Shown here one piece after another: positions 14,754 to 23,942 of a stretch of DNA of 64,000 bases (position 1 is the first letter of the stretch; every line of letters starts with the position of its first letter). The DNA comes from Clostridia bacterium. Lineage in GTDB: Bacteria > Bacillota > Clostridia > Christensenellales > Aristaeellaceae. The notes under the pieces were generated by a model. The model worked only from the letters and a program-made list of their open reading frames with translations, had not been told where the DNA came from and did not search any database. The position numbers and the translations under genes are program-made. The stretch spans positions 1 to 64,000 of the forward strand of contig JAFXCE010000005.1 of NCBI GenBank assembly GCA_017521565.1, written 5' to 3'.

Positions 14754-17660
14754 TTAGTAATTGGTGCCGTACAGGGAATTCTGCGTGTTCTTTCCGGCGA
14801 TACCATCGACGGCGAGACCATGATCCCTCTGATAGGCGCGTACGGCGTCATATGTCCAGCGGCCGAAGATGCCGTCCACTGTGCGCACATAGTCCTTGTA
14901 GCCGGCGGCGACCAGCGCGTTTTGAAGCGTTCTGACGGCGCTGCCCTTGCAGCCCCAGTACAGCAGGCGATAGCCCGTGCTGCTGGAAGAGCCGGAAGAG
15001 GAGGACGAGCTGCCGGAGGCGGCCTTTGCCCAGGAGGAATAGAGCACCTGCTGGGTGTAAGCGTCGGCCTTGCCGGTAACGGAAAGACCGTTGCGGCTCT
15101 GGAAATTGCGCACGGCGCGATAAGTCTGGCTGCCAAAGTAGCCGTCCACAGATCCGGCGTAGTAGCCGAGGGCCTTGAGGCGGCGCTGCATCGGCACCAC
15201 AGCGGACTGATATCTGCTGGAACGCTTCAGCGTATCATAGCTGCCGGAGAAGCTGCCGTCATTCGGCTTGGCGGCAGAAGAATGGAGAAGGCGCTGGGTG
15301 GACTTATCGGCCTTGCCGGAGATGGTCAGACCGTTGACACGCTGGAAATCGCGGATGGCGCGCTGTGTGCCGCTGCCGAAGATGCCGTCCACCTTGATGG
15401 TGTAGTAACCCAGTTCCTTCAGGCGCTGCTGCAGGGCGTAGATCATCGGATGATCACGGTCGCCGCGCACGAAGGTCGGATAGCTCTTGTTTCCGCCATA
15501 GGGGATGGCGTTAACAGAATAGAGGATGCGCTGGGTAACCGGGCCGGCGGTGCCGTTTACGTCAAGGCCGTTTGCGGCCTGGAACATGCGGACCGATGCG
15601 ACGACGGAATCATCATAGGTGCTCTGGGTCGCAACCGGATAGCCCAATTCCTTCAGGCGGGCGATCAGCTTTTTGACTTCGGCGCCCGTGTCGCCCTTTT
15701 TGAGCATCCCGTAGGACGGAGCCGCGGCAACCTTGACCTGAACTGAGAAGCTCTCGGCGTTGTTCTGGCCGTAATAGACGGTAAAGGTGACCGTGGTATC
15801 CTTGGCGTAGGTATGCGGCAGGGTAAAGCGCACGATGCCGTTTTCGTCGGCAGTGACCTTCTGGCTCCAGTCGGAGGTTTTCATTTCAACGACGATGCCC
15901 GGCGCAGTCTTGGCGGAGACGGTCGTGCTGGAAGCGTTGATCTCATCGACGGTCAGCGTCGGCTTGGCGGCCGGGGCGGTTACGGTGAAGCTGCCGGAAT
16001 AGGTCACCTTGCTGTCCTTGTTTCCGCTGTACTGCGCGGAGACGGCGGTATACGTGCCGGCTTCGCAGGTGATGGCCGCAGCAAACTGGCCGCCCGCATC
16101 GGCGGTGACGGTCGTGGTGGCCGTTTCAGGGGTAGTCGAGAGGGAGAGCTCTTTGCCGGGCTCGGCGGTGCCGGTGACGGACAGCTTGTTTTCGCCGCCG
16201 TTGACGGAGGTGATCTTGATCTTGGCGAGCACATCCGGATCGAGGATTTCCGCCGTCGTGCGGAACGGGGCTACGCCTGATACCGGATTGACGTAGTCGA
16301 CCTCGATGTCATACTTGCCGGGGACGAGCGGGCTGAAGCGGACGGAGCCGCCGTTTTCGATGCTCTTGGGCTCAATGCTGCCCACGGAGACGTACATCGG
16401 CAGATCGCTTGCGCTCTCGACAGAGACGATGATGTAGTCGCTGCCGGTGCTGACCTTGGCGGAAATGGCCTTTGCGGTTTCCTGCGGGACGTTTTCCTCT
16501 GCGCCGGCCTCCTCCGCGCTCACGGTGATCGCCGCACTTCTTGCAGAGGCGTCGTCCGTGGGGGTCACATAGCTGGCCGTTACGGTATACGTGCCTGCGG
16601 CGAATTTGCCCAGCGCGGCGAGGCCGCTGCCGATGCGATAAGCCGAGGCGATGGTCTTGCCATCCTTGTCGACAAGAAGAACCTCAATTTCCCAGTCGCT
16701 TGCGCCGGTGATGCTTACGCTGATGGCGCCGTCGCTGAGGATGGGCTCAATCTCAAACTGCTTGACGCCGGAGGAAGAGCTGCCCTCGCCATCCGGATTG
16801 CCGGAGGGCGGAACGATGGCGGAAACGCCGCCGTTTTCATCCGGATCCGAACCGGACGGGCTGCCCGGCGTGATCGGGGAAGCGCCTCCGCTGCCCCCTT
16901 CGGTGCCGCCGCCGGGATTTCCCGCGGAGGGCGGCGTATTCTCTTCTGCTTCGACGGTAACGCTCGTGCGGAATACGTTAGAGGCGTCCTCGTAGTCGAC
17001 CTCAACGCCATATTCGCCCGCAGCCAGACCGGTGAAGGTATAGGAATCGCCCTTGTGCTTGCCCATGACAAAGTCGTCGCCCACGGCGATATACATCGCC
17101 TCGGAAGAACCCTCCGTGATGGTCACGGTGATGGCGTTGCCTTCAACGGTGACGCGTGCCTGAATCTTGCTGTACACGGGCGCGGACGAACTGCCGCCCG
17201 CGTTCTCGCCCTTTGCGATGGGCGCAGGTGCGATCGGCGCGGGCGCAATCGGCGTCGTGACGGTGGGCGTCGTGACGCTCGGCGTGACCGGCTCAATGCG
17301 CTCCGGCTCGGTAACTGCCGGCTCGATGCGCTCCGGCTCGGTGACTGCCGGCTCGATGCGCTCCGGCTCGGTGACTGCCGGCTCGATGCGCTCCGGCTCG
17401 GTGACTGCCGGCTCGATGCGCTCCGGCTCGGTGACTACCGGCTCGATGCGTTCCGGCTCGATACGCTCCGGCTCAATGCTGGCGGCTTCTGCAACGGTCT
17501 TTTTTTCCGGAGCAGCCGGCACAATCAGCTCCACCAGCGGGCGCTCATCCTCGGCTGCTTCGCTGCGTGTCGCCTCTGCCAGCATGGCAGGCGCAGGAAT
17601 GCTGAACAGCATGATAAAGCTCAGCATGGCGGCAATTTTACGCTTGACATTGGTCATCAT
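14754..17660 (-). CDS. Large secreted repeat protein with four peptidoglycan-binding domains
   Basis: A 968-aa protein with a signal peptide (about residues 1-30), a Pro/Glu-rich decapeptide repeat region (about 55-125), several beta-rich Ig-like segments, and four C-terminal peptidoglycan-binding domains (PF01471 type) in the last ~330 residues, each with a motif like LKELGYY..VDGIFG..T..A...FQ..NGL. A Ser-rich linker separates the last two. There is no hydrolase domain. It is probably anchored to the cell wall through the four domains, with the N-terminal part exposed. GGAGGGG precedes the start. The beta domains could bind carbohydrate, but no specific family is certain. Confidence 0.85.
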   Translation of the reverse strand: MMTNVKRKIAAMLSFIMLFSIPAPAMLAEATRSEAAEDERPLVELIVPAAPEKKTVAEAASIEPERIEPERIEPVVTEPERIEPAVTEPERIEPAVTEPERIEPAVTEPERIEPAVTEPERIEPVTPSVTTPTVTTPIAPAPIAPAPIAKGENAGGSSSAPVYSKIQARVTVEGNAITVTITEGSSEAMYIAVGDDFVMGKHKGDSYTFTGLAAGEYGVEVDYEDASNVFRTSVTVEAEENTPPSAGNPGGGTEGGSGGASPITPGSPSGSDPDENGGVSAIVPPSGNPDGEGSSSSGVKQFEIEPILSDGAISVSITGASDWEIEVLLVDKDGKTIASAYRIGSGLAALGKFAAGTYTVTASYVTPTDDASARSAAITVSAEEAGAEENVPQETAKAISAKVSTGSDYIIVSVESASDLPMYVSVGSIEPKSIENGGSVRFSPLVPGKYDIEVDYVNPVSGVAPFRTTAEILDPDVLAKIKITSVNGGENKLSVTGTAEPGKELSLSTTPETATTTVTADAGGQFAAAITCEAGTYTAVSAQYSGNKDSKVTYSGSFTVTAPAAKPTLTVDEINASSTTVSAKTAPGIVVEMKTSDWSQKVTADENGIVRFTLPHTYAKDTTVTFTVYYGQNNAESFSVQVKVAAAPSYGMLKKGDTGAEVKKLIARLKELGYPVATQSTYDDSVVASVRMFQAANGLDVNGTAGPVTQRILYSVNAIPYGGNKSYPTFVRGDRDHPMIYALQQRLKELGYYTIKVDGIFGSGTQRAIRDFQRVNGLTISGKADKSTQRLLHSSAAKPNDGSFSGSYDTLKRSSRYQSAVVPMQRRLKALGYYAGSVDGYFGSQTYRAVRNFQSRNGLSVTGKADAYTQQVLYSSWAKAASGSSSSSSGSSSSTGYRLLYWGCKGSAVRTLQNALVAAGYKDYVRTVDGIFGRWTYDAVRAYQRDHGLAVDGIAGKNTQNSLYGTNY
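17288..17478. repeat. 30-bp tandem repeat encoding a decapeptide
   Basis: About six near-identical 30-bp units inside the surface-protein gene, encoding V-T-E-P-E-R-I-E-P-A on the minus strand. Units are almost identical at DNA level, so copy number probably varies by slippage. It encodes a stiff Pro/Glu-rich spacer. Confidence 0.92.
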
Positions 17661-17889
17661 ATCTTTCCCCTCCGAAATCGGATTCAGCGATAGGGCACGA
17701 ATCGTAATCTTTCCATCATATTATCATGTTTTAAAGGTTTATGCAACCGATCTGACTCTTTCTGATGATAAGACGGTCTTTGAGGAGCAATTCTTCCCCG
17801 CAGGAAGATTTTTATTGCTTTTAAAGGCATTCCCTTGTATCATTACATGTAGAAACCTGTAAAATGCAGCATGCTCTTTGCTGGTTGTG

Positions 17890-17915
17890 ATCAGCCGGGC
17901 GCTGATTGGTTTTTT
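17890..17915 (+). terminator. Hairpin with T tract just upstream of the alcohol dehydrogenase gene
   Basis: ATCAGC (17890-17895), loop CGGGC, GCTGAT (17901-17906), then TGGTTTTTTC. It is only 35 bp before the coding start, so it could attenuate transcription from a promoter further upstream; the rest of the 17661-17949 gap shows nothing else convincing. Confidence 0.5.
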
Positions 17916-17949
17916 CTGGAATCAAACAAAGAATCATGGAGGATGACAT

Positions 17950-19119
17950 ATGCTGAATTTTGAATTCTGTTCCCCGACGAAATTTGTCTTTGGCAAGGGT
18001 ATGCAGAGCCGCGTGGGCGAGTTGGTGAAGGAATTTGGCGGTACGCGCGCGCTGATCGTCTATGGCGGCGGCAGCGTCGTGCGCAGCGGCCTGCTTGCGC
18101 AGGTGAAGGATGCGCTGGATGCGGCGGGCGTGCCGTATGAGGAGCTCGGCGGCGTGAAGCCGAATCCGCGCAGCGATCTGGTTTACGAGGGCATCCGCAT
18201 CTGCCGTGAAAAGGGGCTTGACTTTGTGCTGCCGGTGGGCGGCGGCTCCGCGATTGACACGGCGAAGGCCATTGCCGACGGCGTGCCGTATGACGGCGAT
18301 TTCTGGGATTTCTACTGCGGAAAGGCGAAGGTGACCAAGGCGCTGCCGCACGGCTGCGTGCTGACCATCCCGGCTGCGGGCAGCGAGGGCAGCAACTCTT
18401 CCGTCATCACGAAGATCGAAGGCAACCTCAAGCGCGGCCTTTCTACGGAATTCCATCGTCCGCGCTTTGCGGTCATGAATCCGGAACTGACGTTCACCCT
18501 GCCGCGCTATCAGCTGGCCTGCGGCGTGACGGACATGATGGCGCATATCATGGAGCGCTACTTCACCAACACGAAGGACGTTGACCTGACCGACCGCCTC
18601 GCCGAGGCGCTGCTCGTGTCCATCCGCGAGGCGGCTGCGAAGGCCATGGCGGACGACCATGACTATGAGGCGCACGCGACGCTGATGTGGGCGGGCATGC
18701 TCGCGCACAACAACTCCGTCGGCGTGGGCCGCGAGCAGGACTGGGCCAGCCACCAGATCGGCCACGAGATTTCCGCCAAGTACGATACGGCGCATGGTGC
18801 GAGCCTTGCGGTCATGTTCCCGGCGTGGATGAAGTACGTCTATCAGCATGACGTCGCGCGCTTTGTGCAGTTTGCGACCCGCGTGTGGGCTGTCGATCCT
18901 GCGGGCAAGAGCGACGAGGAGATCGCGCTGGCGGGCATCGAGGCCATGCAGGCGTTCTTCGTTTCCATGGGCATGCCGGCTACGCTTGAGCAGGCGGGCG
19001 GCTGCAAGGAGGACATTCCGGCGCTGGCGGCCAAGGTCGTCAACGGCAAGACCGGCCACTTTGTCGAGCTGCTCCCTGCGCAGATCGAGGAGATTCTGCA
19101 TATCGCTGCAGAAAAATAA
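17950..19119 (+). CDS. Iron-containing alcohol dehydrogenase (butanol-dehydrogenase type)
   Basis: A 389-aa group III alcohol dehydrogenase. The nucleotide-binding GGGS is at residues 97-100, and metal ligands appear in VTDMMAHIMERYF (Asp195, His199) and further on in HQIGHE and TAHGASLAV. It resembles the NAD(P)H-dependent YugJ/BdhA group, which reduces aldehydes such as butyraldehyde. The start follows GGAGG. The next gene, a flavin-reductase-like protein, begins 78 bp later. Confidence 0.92.
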   Translation: MLNFEFCSPTKFVFGKGMQSRVGELVKEFGGTRALIVYGGGSVVRSGLLAQVKDALDAAGVPYEELGGVKPNPRSDLVYEGIRICREKGLDFVLPVGGGSAIDTAKAIADGVPYDGDFWDFYCGKAKVTKALPHGCVLTIPAAGSEGSNSSVITKIEGNLKRGLSTEFHRPRFAVMNPELTFTLPRYQLACGVTDMMAHIMERYFTNTKDVDLTDRLAEALLVSIREAAAKAMADDHDYEAHATLMWAGMLAHNNSVGVGREQDWASHQIGHEISAKYDTAHGASLAVMFPAWMKYVYQHDVARFVQFATRVWAVDPAGKSDEEIALAGIEAMQAFFVSMGMPATLEQAGGCKEDIPALAAKVVNGKTGHFVELLPAQIEEILHIAAEK

Positions 19120-19196
19120 GGATACATGATCCGGCGGGCGGAGGGTATCCGCCCGCTTTCTCTTACGCATCCATCATGAACCAAGGAGGGATTCCT

Positions 19197-19886
19197 TTGC
19201 CGAATACCTTTCGCGCCATCGGACCGACGACGTTCCTGTCGCCTGTTCCGGCGGTGATGCTCTCCTGCCGGGGTACGGAGCCCGGCTATGACCGCGATAA
19301 CCTCATCACCATCGCATGGGCAGGCGTGATTAATTCCAATCCGCCGATGATCTCCGTTTCCATCCGCCCGGAGCGCCATTCCTACCAGCAGATCGTGCAG
19401 TCCGGCGTGTTTTGCCTGAATCTGATCGGCAAATCGCTGTGCAGGGCGACGGACTACTGCGGCGTAAAGAGCGGCCGGGACGTCGATAAGTTTAAGGAAA
19501 TGGGGCTTCATGCGCGCGAGGTGGAAGGGTTTCCTGCGCCCGCGCTGGAGGAAGCGCCGGCGTTCCTCTGCTGCCGTGTGGCGCAGCGGATTCCGCTGGG
19601 CACGCATGATGTATTTCTTTGCAATGTGGAGCAGGTGTATGTCCGCGACGAACTCTTTGATGAAGATGGCAGCCTGCATCTTTCCCGCGCGGATCTGGTC
19701 GCGTATGCGCATGGCGAGTATTTCCCGCTGAAGGCAAGGCCGGAGGGCTTCTTTGGCTATTCTGTCGCGCGGGAAGAGGTGCTCAAAAAGCGGCTCGGCG
19801 CGCCGGAAAAGAAAAATGCCGAAAAGAAAATTGCCGAAAAGAAACCTGAGAAAAAGGCGGGAAAAAAGAGCGGAGGCGGACGATGA
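19197..19886 (+). CDS. Flavin reductase-like (FMN-binding split-barrel) protein
   Basis: A 229-aa protein of the flavin reductase-like domain family (DIM6/NTAB-like): FLSPVPAVMLSCRG, ITIAWAGVINSNPPMISVSIRP and the YCGVKSGRDVDKF segment are typical. It likely binds FMN and transfers electrons. The C-terminal ~28 residues are an unusual Lys/Glu-rich tail (repeated EKK units). The start is placed at TTG 19197 because AAGGAGGG lies just upstream; the in-frame ATG at 19176 comes before that site. Its stop overlaps the next gene's ATG (ATGA). Confidence 0.82.
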   Translation: MPNTFRAIGPTTFLSPVPAVMLSCRGTEPGYDRDNLITIAWAGVINSNPPMISVSIRPERHSYQQIVQSGVFCLNLIGKSLCRATDYCGVKSGRDVDKFKEMGLHAREVEGFPAPALEEAPAFLCCRVAQRIPLGTHDVFLCNVEQVYVRDELFDEDGSLHLSRADLVAYAHGEYFPLKARPEGFFGYSVAREEVLKKRLGAPEKKNAEKKIAEKKPEKKAGKKSGGGR

Positions 19887-21151
19887 AGCGGCGTGTTTTG
19901 CGCGCGGGTGCGATGCTGCTGGCTGCTGTGCTGCTGTGCATCGGCTGCAATATGCTGGCGTTTTTGATCGATACGCCGCAGATGCGCCAGAATGCCCGAC
20001 AGGGCGCGCAGATGCTCTGCATCGATGGCGCAACGCCGCAGATGGTCGGCGGTTTTAAAAGCGCGCAGCTGGATAACTTCACTGCCGTGCTGATGATCAA
20101 GACGGCGGCCTATACGGGCGGACAGTCCCTCGTCGACAAGGCGCTGGGCGGCTATCGCGCGGAGCTTGCCGGCGCGGAGGGGCAGAGCGGCTGGGAGGCC
20201 TTCTGCACCTATGGCGACGGCAGCCAGACGCACGACGGAGGCCTGAGCTATACGCGCTATTGGCATGGCTATACGCTGCCGCTTCGCCTTCTGCTGTGCG
20301 CGATGGACCTGGCGAACAGCCAGATGATTCTGTACTTTGCGCAGACGGCGCTGTTTGCCGCCGTTTTGCTGATGATGGCAAGACGCGGGCTATGCCGCGT
20401 GATGCCGGCGTTGTTTCTTGCGTATTTCCTGATCATGCCCATGGCGGCGGGCGTGTGCCTGCAGTATGCGCCTGCGTCGCTGACGATGCTGCTGGCCTGC
20501 TGCGCCGTGCTCGCGTGGGACGAGAAGATCGAGGCGGCGGTTGGCCTGCCTGCATTTTTTGCGCTGGTCGGCCTTGTGACTAATTTTGTCGATGTGCTGA
20601 CCTTCCCGCTGGTGACGCTTGGCTTCCCGCTGGTTCTGCTGATGACGCTTCGCCTGAAGAGGGAGGATTCCGCCCTCCGTATGTTTGCGCTGGCGGTTTT
20701 CTGCTGTGCATGCTGGGCGATGGGCTACGGCGGCATGTGGGTGCTCAAGTGGGTTCTCGTGGGCGCGGCGTATGGCTGGGAACGGTTTTCCGGCATATTT
20801 GCGCAGATTTTCCTGCGCGTTTCCTCGGAGTCAAACGGTGAGCAGCTTTCCCGCCTCGCGGTATTGAAGATGAACCTTGACGTAATCCTCGCCAAAAAGG
20901 CGTATCTGCTGCTGATGGCGGGCGTTGCTGCCGCATCGCTGGCGGATAGCCTATACAGGATGGTCAGGGGCGCGGGAATCGATCTGCGCGCGCTTGCGCT
21001 GCTTGTGCCGGCGGCTGTGCCGTTTATGTGGTGTTTCGTGATGGCGAATCACTCGTTTGATCACACCTATTACACCTATCGGAATATGACCATGGCTGTG
21101 CTGGCGCTGTATGCAATGATTCCGTGCATCGTCAGGAACAGGAAAAGCTAA
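19883..21151 (+). CDS. Polytopic membrane protein of unknown function
   Basis: A 422-aa protein with an N-terminal membrane helix (about 8-30), an extracytoplasmic segment of about 100 residues, and then roughly nine more helices. The topology resembles membrane glycosyltransferase-like or polymer-biosynthesis proteins, but I see no catalytic motif strong enough for assignment. It overlaps the flavin-reductase-like gene by 4 bp, so the two are co-translated. A terminator follows at 21164. Confidence 0.65.
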   Translation: MKRRVLRAGAMLLAAVLLCIGCNMLAFLIDTPQMRQNARQGAQMLCIDGATPQMVGGFKSAQLDNFTAVLMIKTAAYTGGQSLVDKALGGYRAELAGAEGQSGWEAFCTYGDGSQTHDGGLSYTRYWHGYTLPLRLLLCAMDLANSQMILYFAQTALFAAVLLMMARRGLCRVMPALFLAYFLIMPMAAGVCLQYAPASLTMLLACCAVLAWDEKIEAAVGLPAFFALVGLVTNFVDVLTFPLVTLGFPLVLLMTLRLKREDSALRMFALAVFCCACWAMGYGGMWVLKWVLVGAAYGWERFSGIFAQIFLRVSSESNGEQLSRLAVLKMNLDVILAKKAYLLLMAGVAAASLADSLYRMVRGAGIDLRALALLVPAAVPFMWCFVMANHSFDHTYYTYRNMTMAVLALYAMIPCIVRNRKS

Positions 21152-21163
21152 AATAAGTAAAAG

Positions 21164-21193
21164 AAGAAGCTGCGAAGATGCAGCTTCTTTTTT
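21164..21193 (+). terminator. Terminator of the alcohol dehydrogenase operon
   Basis: AAGAAGCTGC, loop GAAGAT, GCAGCTTCTT and a further TTTT: a 10-bp perfect stem with T tail. Confidence 0.88.
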
Positions 21194-21205
21194 GTTACTT
21201 ATTGG

Positions 21206-22513
21206 TTACTTATACTCCGGCAGCCAGCCCTTGTGCGCAAGGATCAGATCGTCGCACAGGGAGACGATATCGTCAATGGACAGCTCGCTCTGCAGGTGCG
21301 GATCAAGCATCGCCGCCTGATAGATGGCGTCCTTCTTTTTTGTCATCGCGGCTTCGATGGTCATCAGCTGCACGCCGATGTTGCTGCGATTGAGCGCGGC
21401 AAGCTGCTCGGGAAGGTCGCCGACATAGCAGGGCGTCACACCGCTCTTGTCAACCAGACACGGCACCTCTACGCAGGCATTGCGCGGCAGGTTGGTGATC
21501 AGGCCATTGTTGAGGACATTGCCGCCGATCTTGTAGGGCTTGTCCGTCTCCATGGCCTCCATGATGTAGCTGGCATATTCGTGCGTGCGCTCGTGGGTGA
21601 GGTGCGGATCGCGGGTCAGCTCGTCGCGGCGCTTTTCCCAGTCGGCAATCTGGCGGATGCAGCGGCGCGGATACTCATCCAGCGGAATGTTAAAACGGTC
21701 GATCAATTCGGGATACTTGTCCTTGATGAAGAAGGGCATGTATTCCGCGTTGTGCTCGCTGGATTCTGTGACGTAATAGCCGAAACGCTTCATGATCTCA
21801 AGGCGCACCATGTTATCATGCTTCTCCGTCAGCAGCGCAGCGCGGCGCTTGATCTCGGGGTAGAGGTCCTTGCCGTCCTTGGTGATCTCCAGCAGCCACG
21901 CCATATGGTTGATGCCGGCGATTTTCGTTTGTACGGTCGGATCGTTTTCCATGCCTACGGACTTGAACAGGCTCTCCGCGCAGACCTGCACGCTGTGGCA
22001 AAGGCCCACGGTCTTGACCCCGGTATAGCGCTGCATCGCGCCGGTGAGCATGGCCATCGGGTTGGTGTAATTGAGGAACCACGCGTCAGGACAGACCTCC
22101 TCCATATCGCGCGCAAAGTCCATCATCACGGGGATGGTGCGCAGGGCGCGGAAGATACCGCCGATGCCCAGCGTATCGGCGATGGTCTGCCTGAGGCCGT
22201 ATTTTTTGGGAATTTCAAAGTCGGTGATGGTACACGGGTCATACAGACCGACCTGAATCGCGTTGACGACGTAATTGGCGCCGCGCAGCGCGTCCTTGCG
22301 GTTTTCCACGCCGCAGTATTTTTCGATATGCGCCTTGTTTCCGAGGTTGTTGTTGATGGCGGTGAGCATCAGATAGCTCTCCTCAAGGCGCTGCGCGTCG
22401 ATATCATACAGCGCGATGGTGCTTTCCGCCAGAGATGGGGTCAGCATGCTGTCGCCCAGAACGTTCTTGGCAAAGACCGTGGAGCCTGCGCCCATGAATG
22501 TGATTTTCGGCAT
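21206..22513 (-). CDS. melA: GH4 alpha-galactosidase (MelA type)
   Basis: A 435-aa family 4 glycosidase. The NAD-binding GAGS is at residues 8-11; the manganese ligands are Cys172 in GLCHSVQ and His203 in AGINHMAW; NYTNPMA and DTLGIGGI are also family motifs. GH4 enzymes hydrolyse glycosides through a redox mechanism using NAD and Mn. The overall sequence is very close in pattern to MelA alpha-galactosidase, although GH4 also includes alpha-glucuronidases and alpha-galacturonidases, and the neighbouring uxuA makes a uronic-acid substrate worth considering. GGGAGGA precedes the start. A terminator separates it from uxuA. Confidence 0.88.
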   Translation of the reverse strand: MPKITFMGAGSTVFAKNVLGDSMLTPSLAESTIALYDIDAQRLEESYLMLTAINNNLGNKAHIEKYCGVENRKDALRGANYVVNAIQVGLYDPCTITDFEIPKKYGLRQTIADTLGIGGIFRALRTIPVMMDFARDMEEVCPDAWFLNYTNPMAMLTGAMQRYTGVKTVGLCHSVQVCAESLFKSVGMENDPTVQTKIAGINHMAWLLEITKDGKDLYPEIKRRAALLTEKHDNMVRLEIMKRFGYYVTESSEHNAEYMPFFIKDKYPELIDRFNIPLDEYPRRCIRQIADWEKRRDELTRDPHLTHERTHEYASYIMEAMETDKPYKIGGNVLNNGLITNLPRNACVEVPCLVDKSGVTPCYVGDLPEQLAALNRSNIGVQLMTIEAAMTKKKDAIYQAAMLDPHLQSELSIDDIVSLCDDLILAHKGWLPEYK

Positions 22514-22574
22514 AGAGTCGTTCCTCCCGAAATGATGTGTAATCAGCTTTTTTCATTATACTGTTTTATGGCCA

Positions 22575-22606
22575 AAAGAAAAAGCCCCGATCTTTCGATC
22601 GAGACT
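22575..22606 (-). terminator. Terminator of uxuA
   Basis: On the minus strand AGUCUCGAUC pairs with GAUCGGGGCU through a GAAA tetraloop, using two G-U pairs, followed by UUUUCUUUU. The G-U pairs make it a good hairpin only on this strand. Confidence 0.82.
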
Positions 22607-22629
22607 TGTTTGCGGAGATAATTTGGAAA

Positions 22630-23718
22630 TTACTTTCCTTCGAGCTTGTCGAGCATGTCCCACACGCCCAGCATGTACATGATGCCCAGCGCACGGTCAT
22701 ACAGGCCATAACCCGGACGGCAGTTGCCCGGGCCCTCGCCCCAGAGGTGACGGCCATGGTCCGGACGGATGTAGCCCTCGTAGCCGCAGTCATGGTAGGC
22801 CTTGAGGATATCCAGAATGCCGGTCTCGCCGTCGCAGTCGCGGTGGCTGGCCTCGGAGAAGTCGCCGTTCTCGAAGTGCTTGACGTTGCGGATGTGCGCG
22901 AAAGCGATGCGGTCGCAGTGCTTGCGGACGATCTCGGCGACGTTGTTGTTCGGATCGGCGTTCAGAGAACCGGAGCACAGAGTGAGGCAGTTATAGGGAT
23001 TGTCGACCATCTTGAGGAAGCGGTCGATGTTCTCGGCGTTGACCAGCAGGCGCGGCAGGCCGAAGATGTCCCACGGCGGATCGTCCATGTGGATCGCCAT
23101 CTTGATGTCGCACTCCTCGCAGGTGGGCATGATCGCCTCAAGGAAGTACTTGAGGTTTGCCCAGAGCTTCTCGTGATCGACATCGGCATAGGCCTTGAAG
23201 AGCTCGTCGAGCTTGGCCATACGCTCCGGCTCCCAGCCCGGGAAGGTCATGTTATACTTCTCGGTGAAGTCCATGATGTACTTCGCCATGGCGTTGTAGT
23301 CATCCTGGATCATGCCCTTCTCGTAGAACAGCGCGGTGGAACCGTCGCCGACCTCGTGGAAGAGGTTGGAGCGGGTCCAGTCGAAGATCGGCATGAAGTT
23401 ATAGCAAATGACCTTAACGCCGAACTTGGACAGGTTGCGGATGCACTGCTTGTAGTTCTCAATGTACATGTCGCGGGTCGGCAGGCCGATCTTGATATCG
23501 TCATGCACGTTCACAGACTCGACGACGTCCATGTTGAAGCCGTACGGCTCCAGCTGCTTCTGAACTTCAGCGATTTCCTCGACGGTCCAGATTTCGCCGG
23601 GCATCTTGTTGTGAAGCGCCCAAACGATGCTGGTCACGCCGGGGATCTGCTTGATATGACCAAGGGTGATCTTGTCATTGCCCTCGCCATACCAGCGGAA
23701 ACCCATCTGCATAGGCAT
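22630..23718 (-). CDS. uxuA: Mannonate dehydratase
   Basis: A 362-aa UxuA protein. D-mannonate is dehydrated to 2-keto-3-deoxygluconate in the cytoplasm, a step of D-glucuronate breakdown. Family segments are the N-terminal MGFRWYGEGND, PGVTSIVWALHNKMPGEIW, and metal-site regions MAIHMDDPP, LCSGSL and HIRNVK with RPDHGRHLWGE near the C terminus. Length is typical. The start has GGAGG. A promoter reading TTGTCA, 18 bp, TGT-TATAAT lies about 70 bp upstream. The other enzymes of the pathway are not in this window, though the PfkB kinase at 6950 could in principle serve as a KDG kinase. Confidence 0.95.
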   Translation of the reverse strand: MPMQMGFRWYGEGNDKITLGHIKQIPGVTSIVWALHNKMPGEIWTVEEIAEVQKQLEPYGFNMDVVESVNVHDDIKIGLPTRDMYIENYKQCIRNLSKFGVKVICYNFMPIFDWTRSNLFHEVGDGSTALFYEKGMIQDDYNAMAKYIMDFTEKYNMTFPGWEPERMAKLDELFKAYADVDHEKLWANLKYFLEAIMPTCEECDIKMAIHMDDPPWDIFGLPRLLVNAENIDRFLKMVDNPYNCLTLCSGSLNADPNNNVAEIVRKHCDRIAFAHIRNVKHFENGDFSEASHRDCDGETGILDILKAYHDCGYEGYIRPDHGRHLWGEGPGNCRPGYGLYDRALGIMYMLGVWDMLDKLEGK

Positions 23719-23786
23719 AAGAATTCCTCCATTTACGGTATTTGTATCTTCCTTCTATAACAGAAGGACAAATTTTGAGTAATTTG

Positions 23787-23816
23787 ATTATAACATAAAA
23801 CACTTCTGTCTGACAA
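23787..23816 (-). promoter_or_regulatory. Promoter of uxuA
   Basis: Minus-strand TTGTCA (23811-23816), 18 bp, TATAAT (23787-23792) with TG one base upstream of the -10. Confidence 0.6.
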
Positions 23817-23942
23817 CAACGTGGCCCAGGAAATATCGCGCAAATGCGCGTAAATTTGAAAATCGGTCAGTCAGATGCTTTTCATGCGAGGCATTTCATT
23901 TTATAATAGGGGAAAAGAATACCACAGCAAGGAGGCTTTATC

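Noticed and set aside
17288-17478. Regular repeats that might be a CRISPR array
   Set aside because: Units are contiguous without spacers and encode a decapeptide in frame inside a surface-protein gene.
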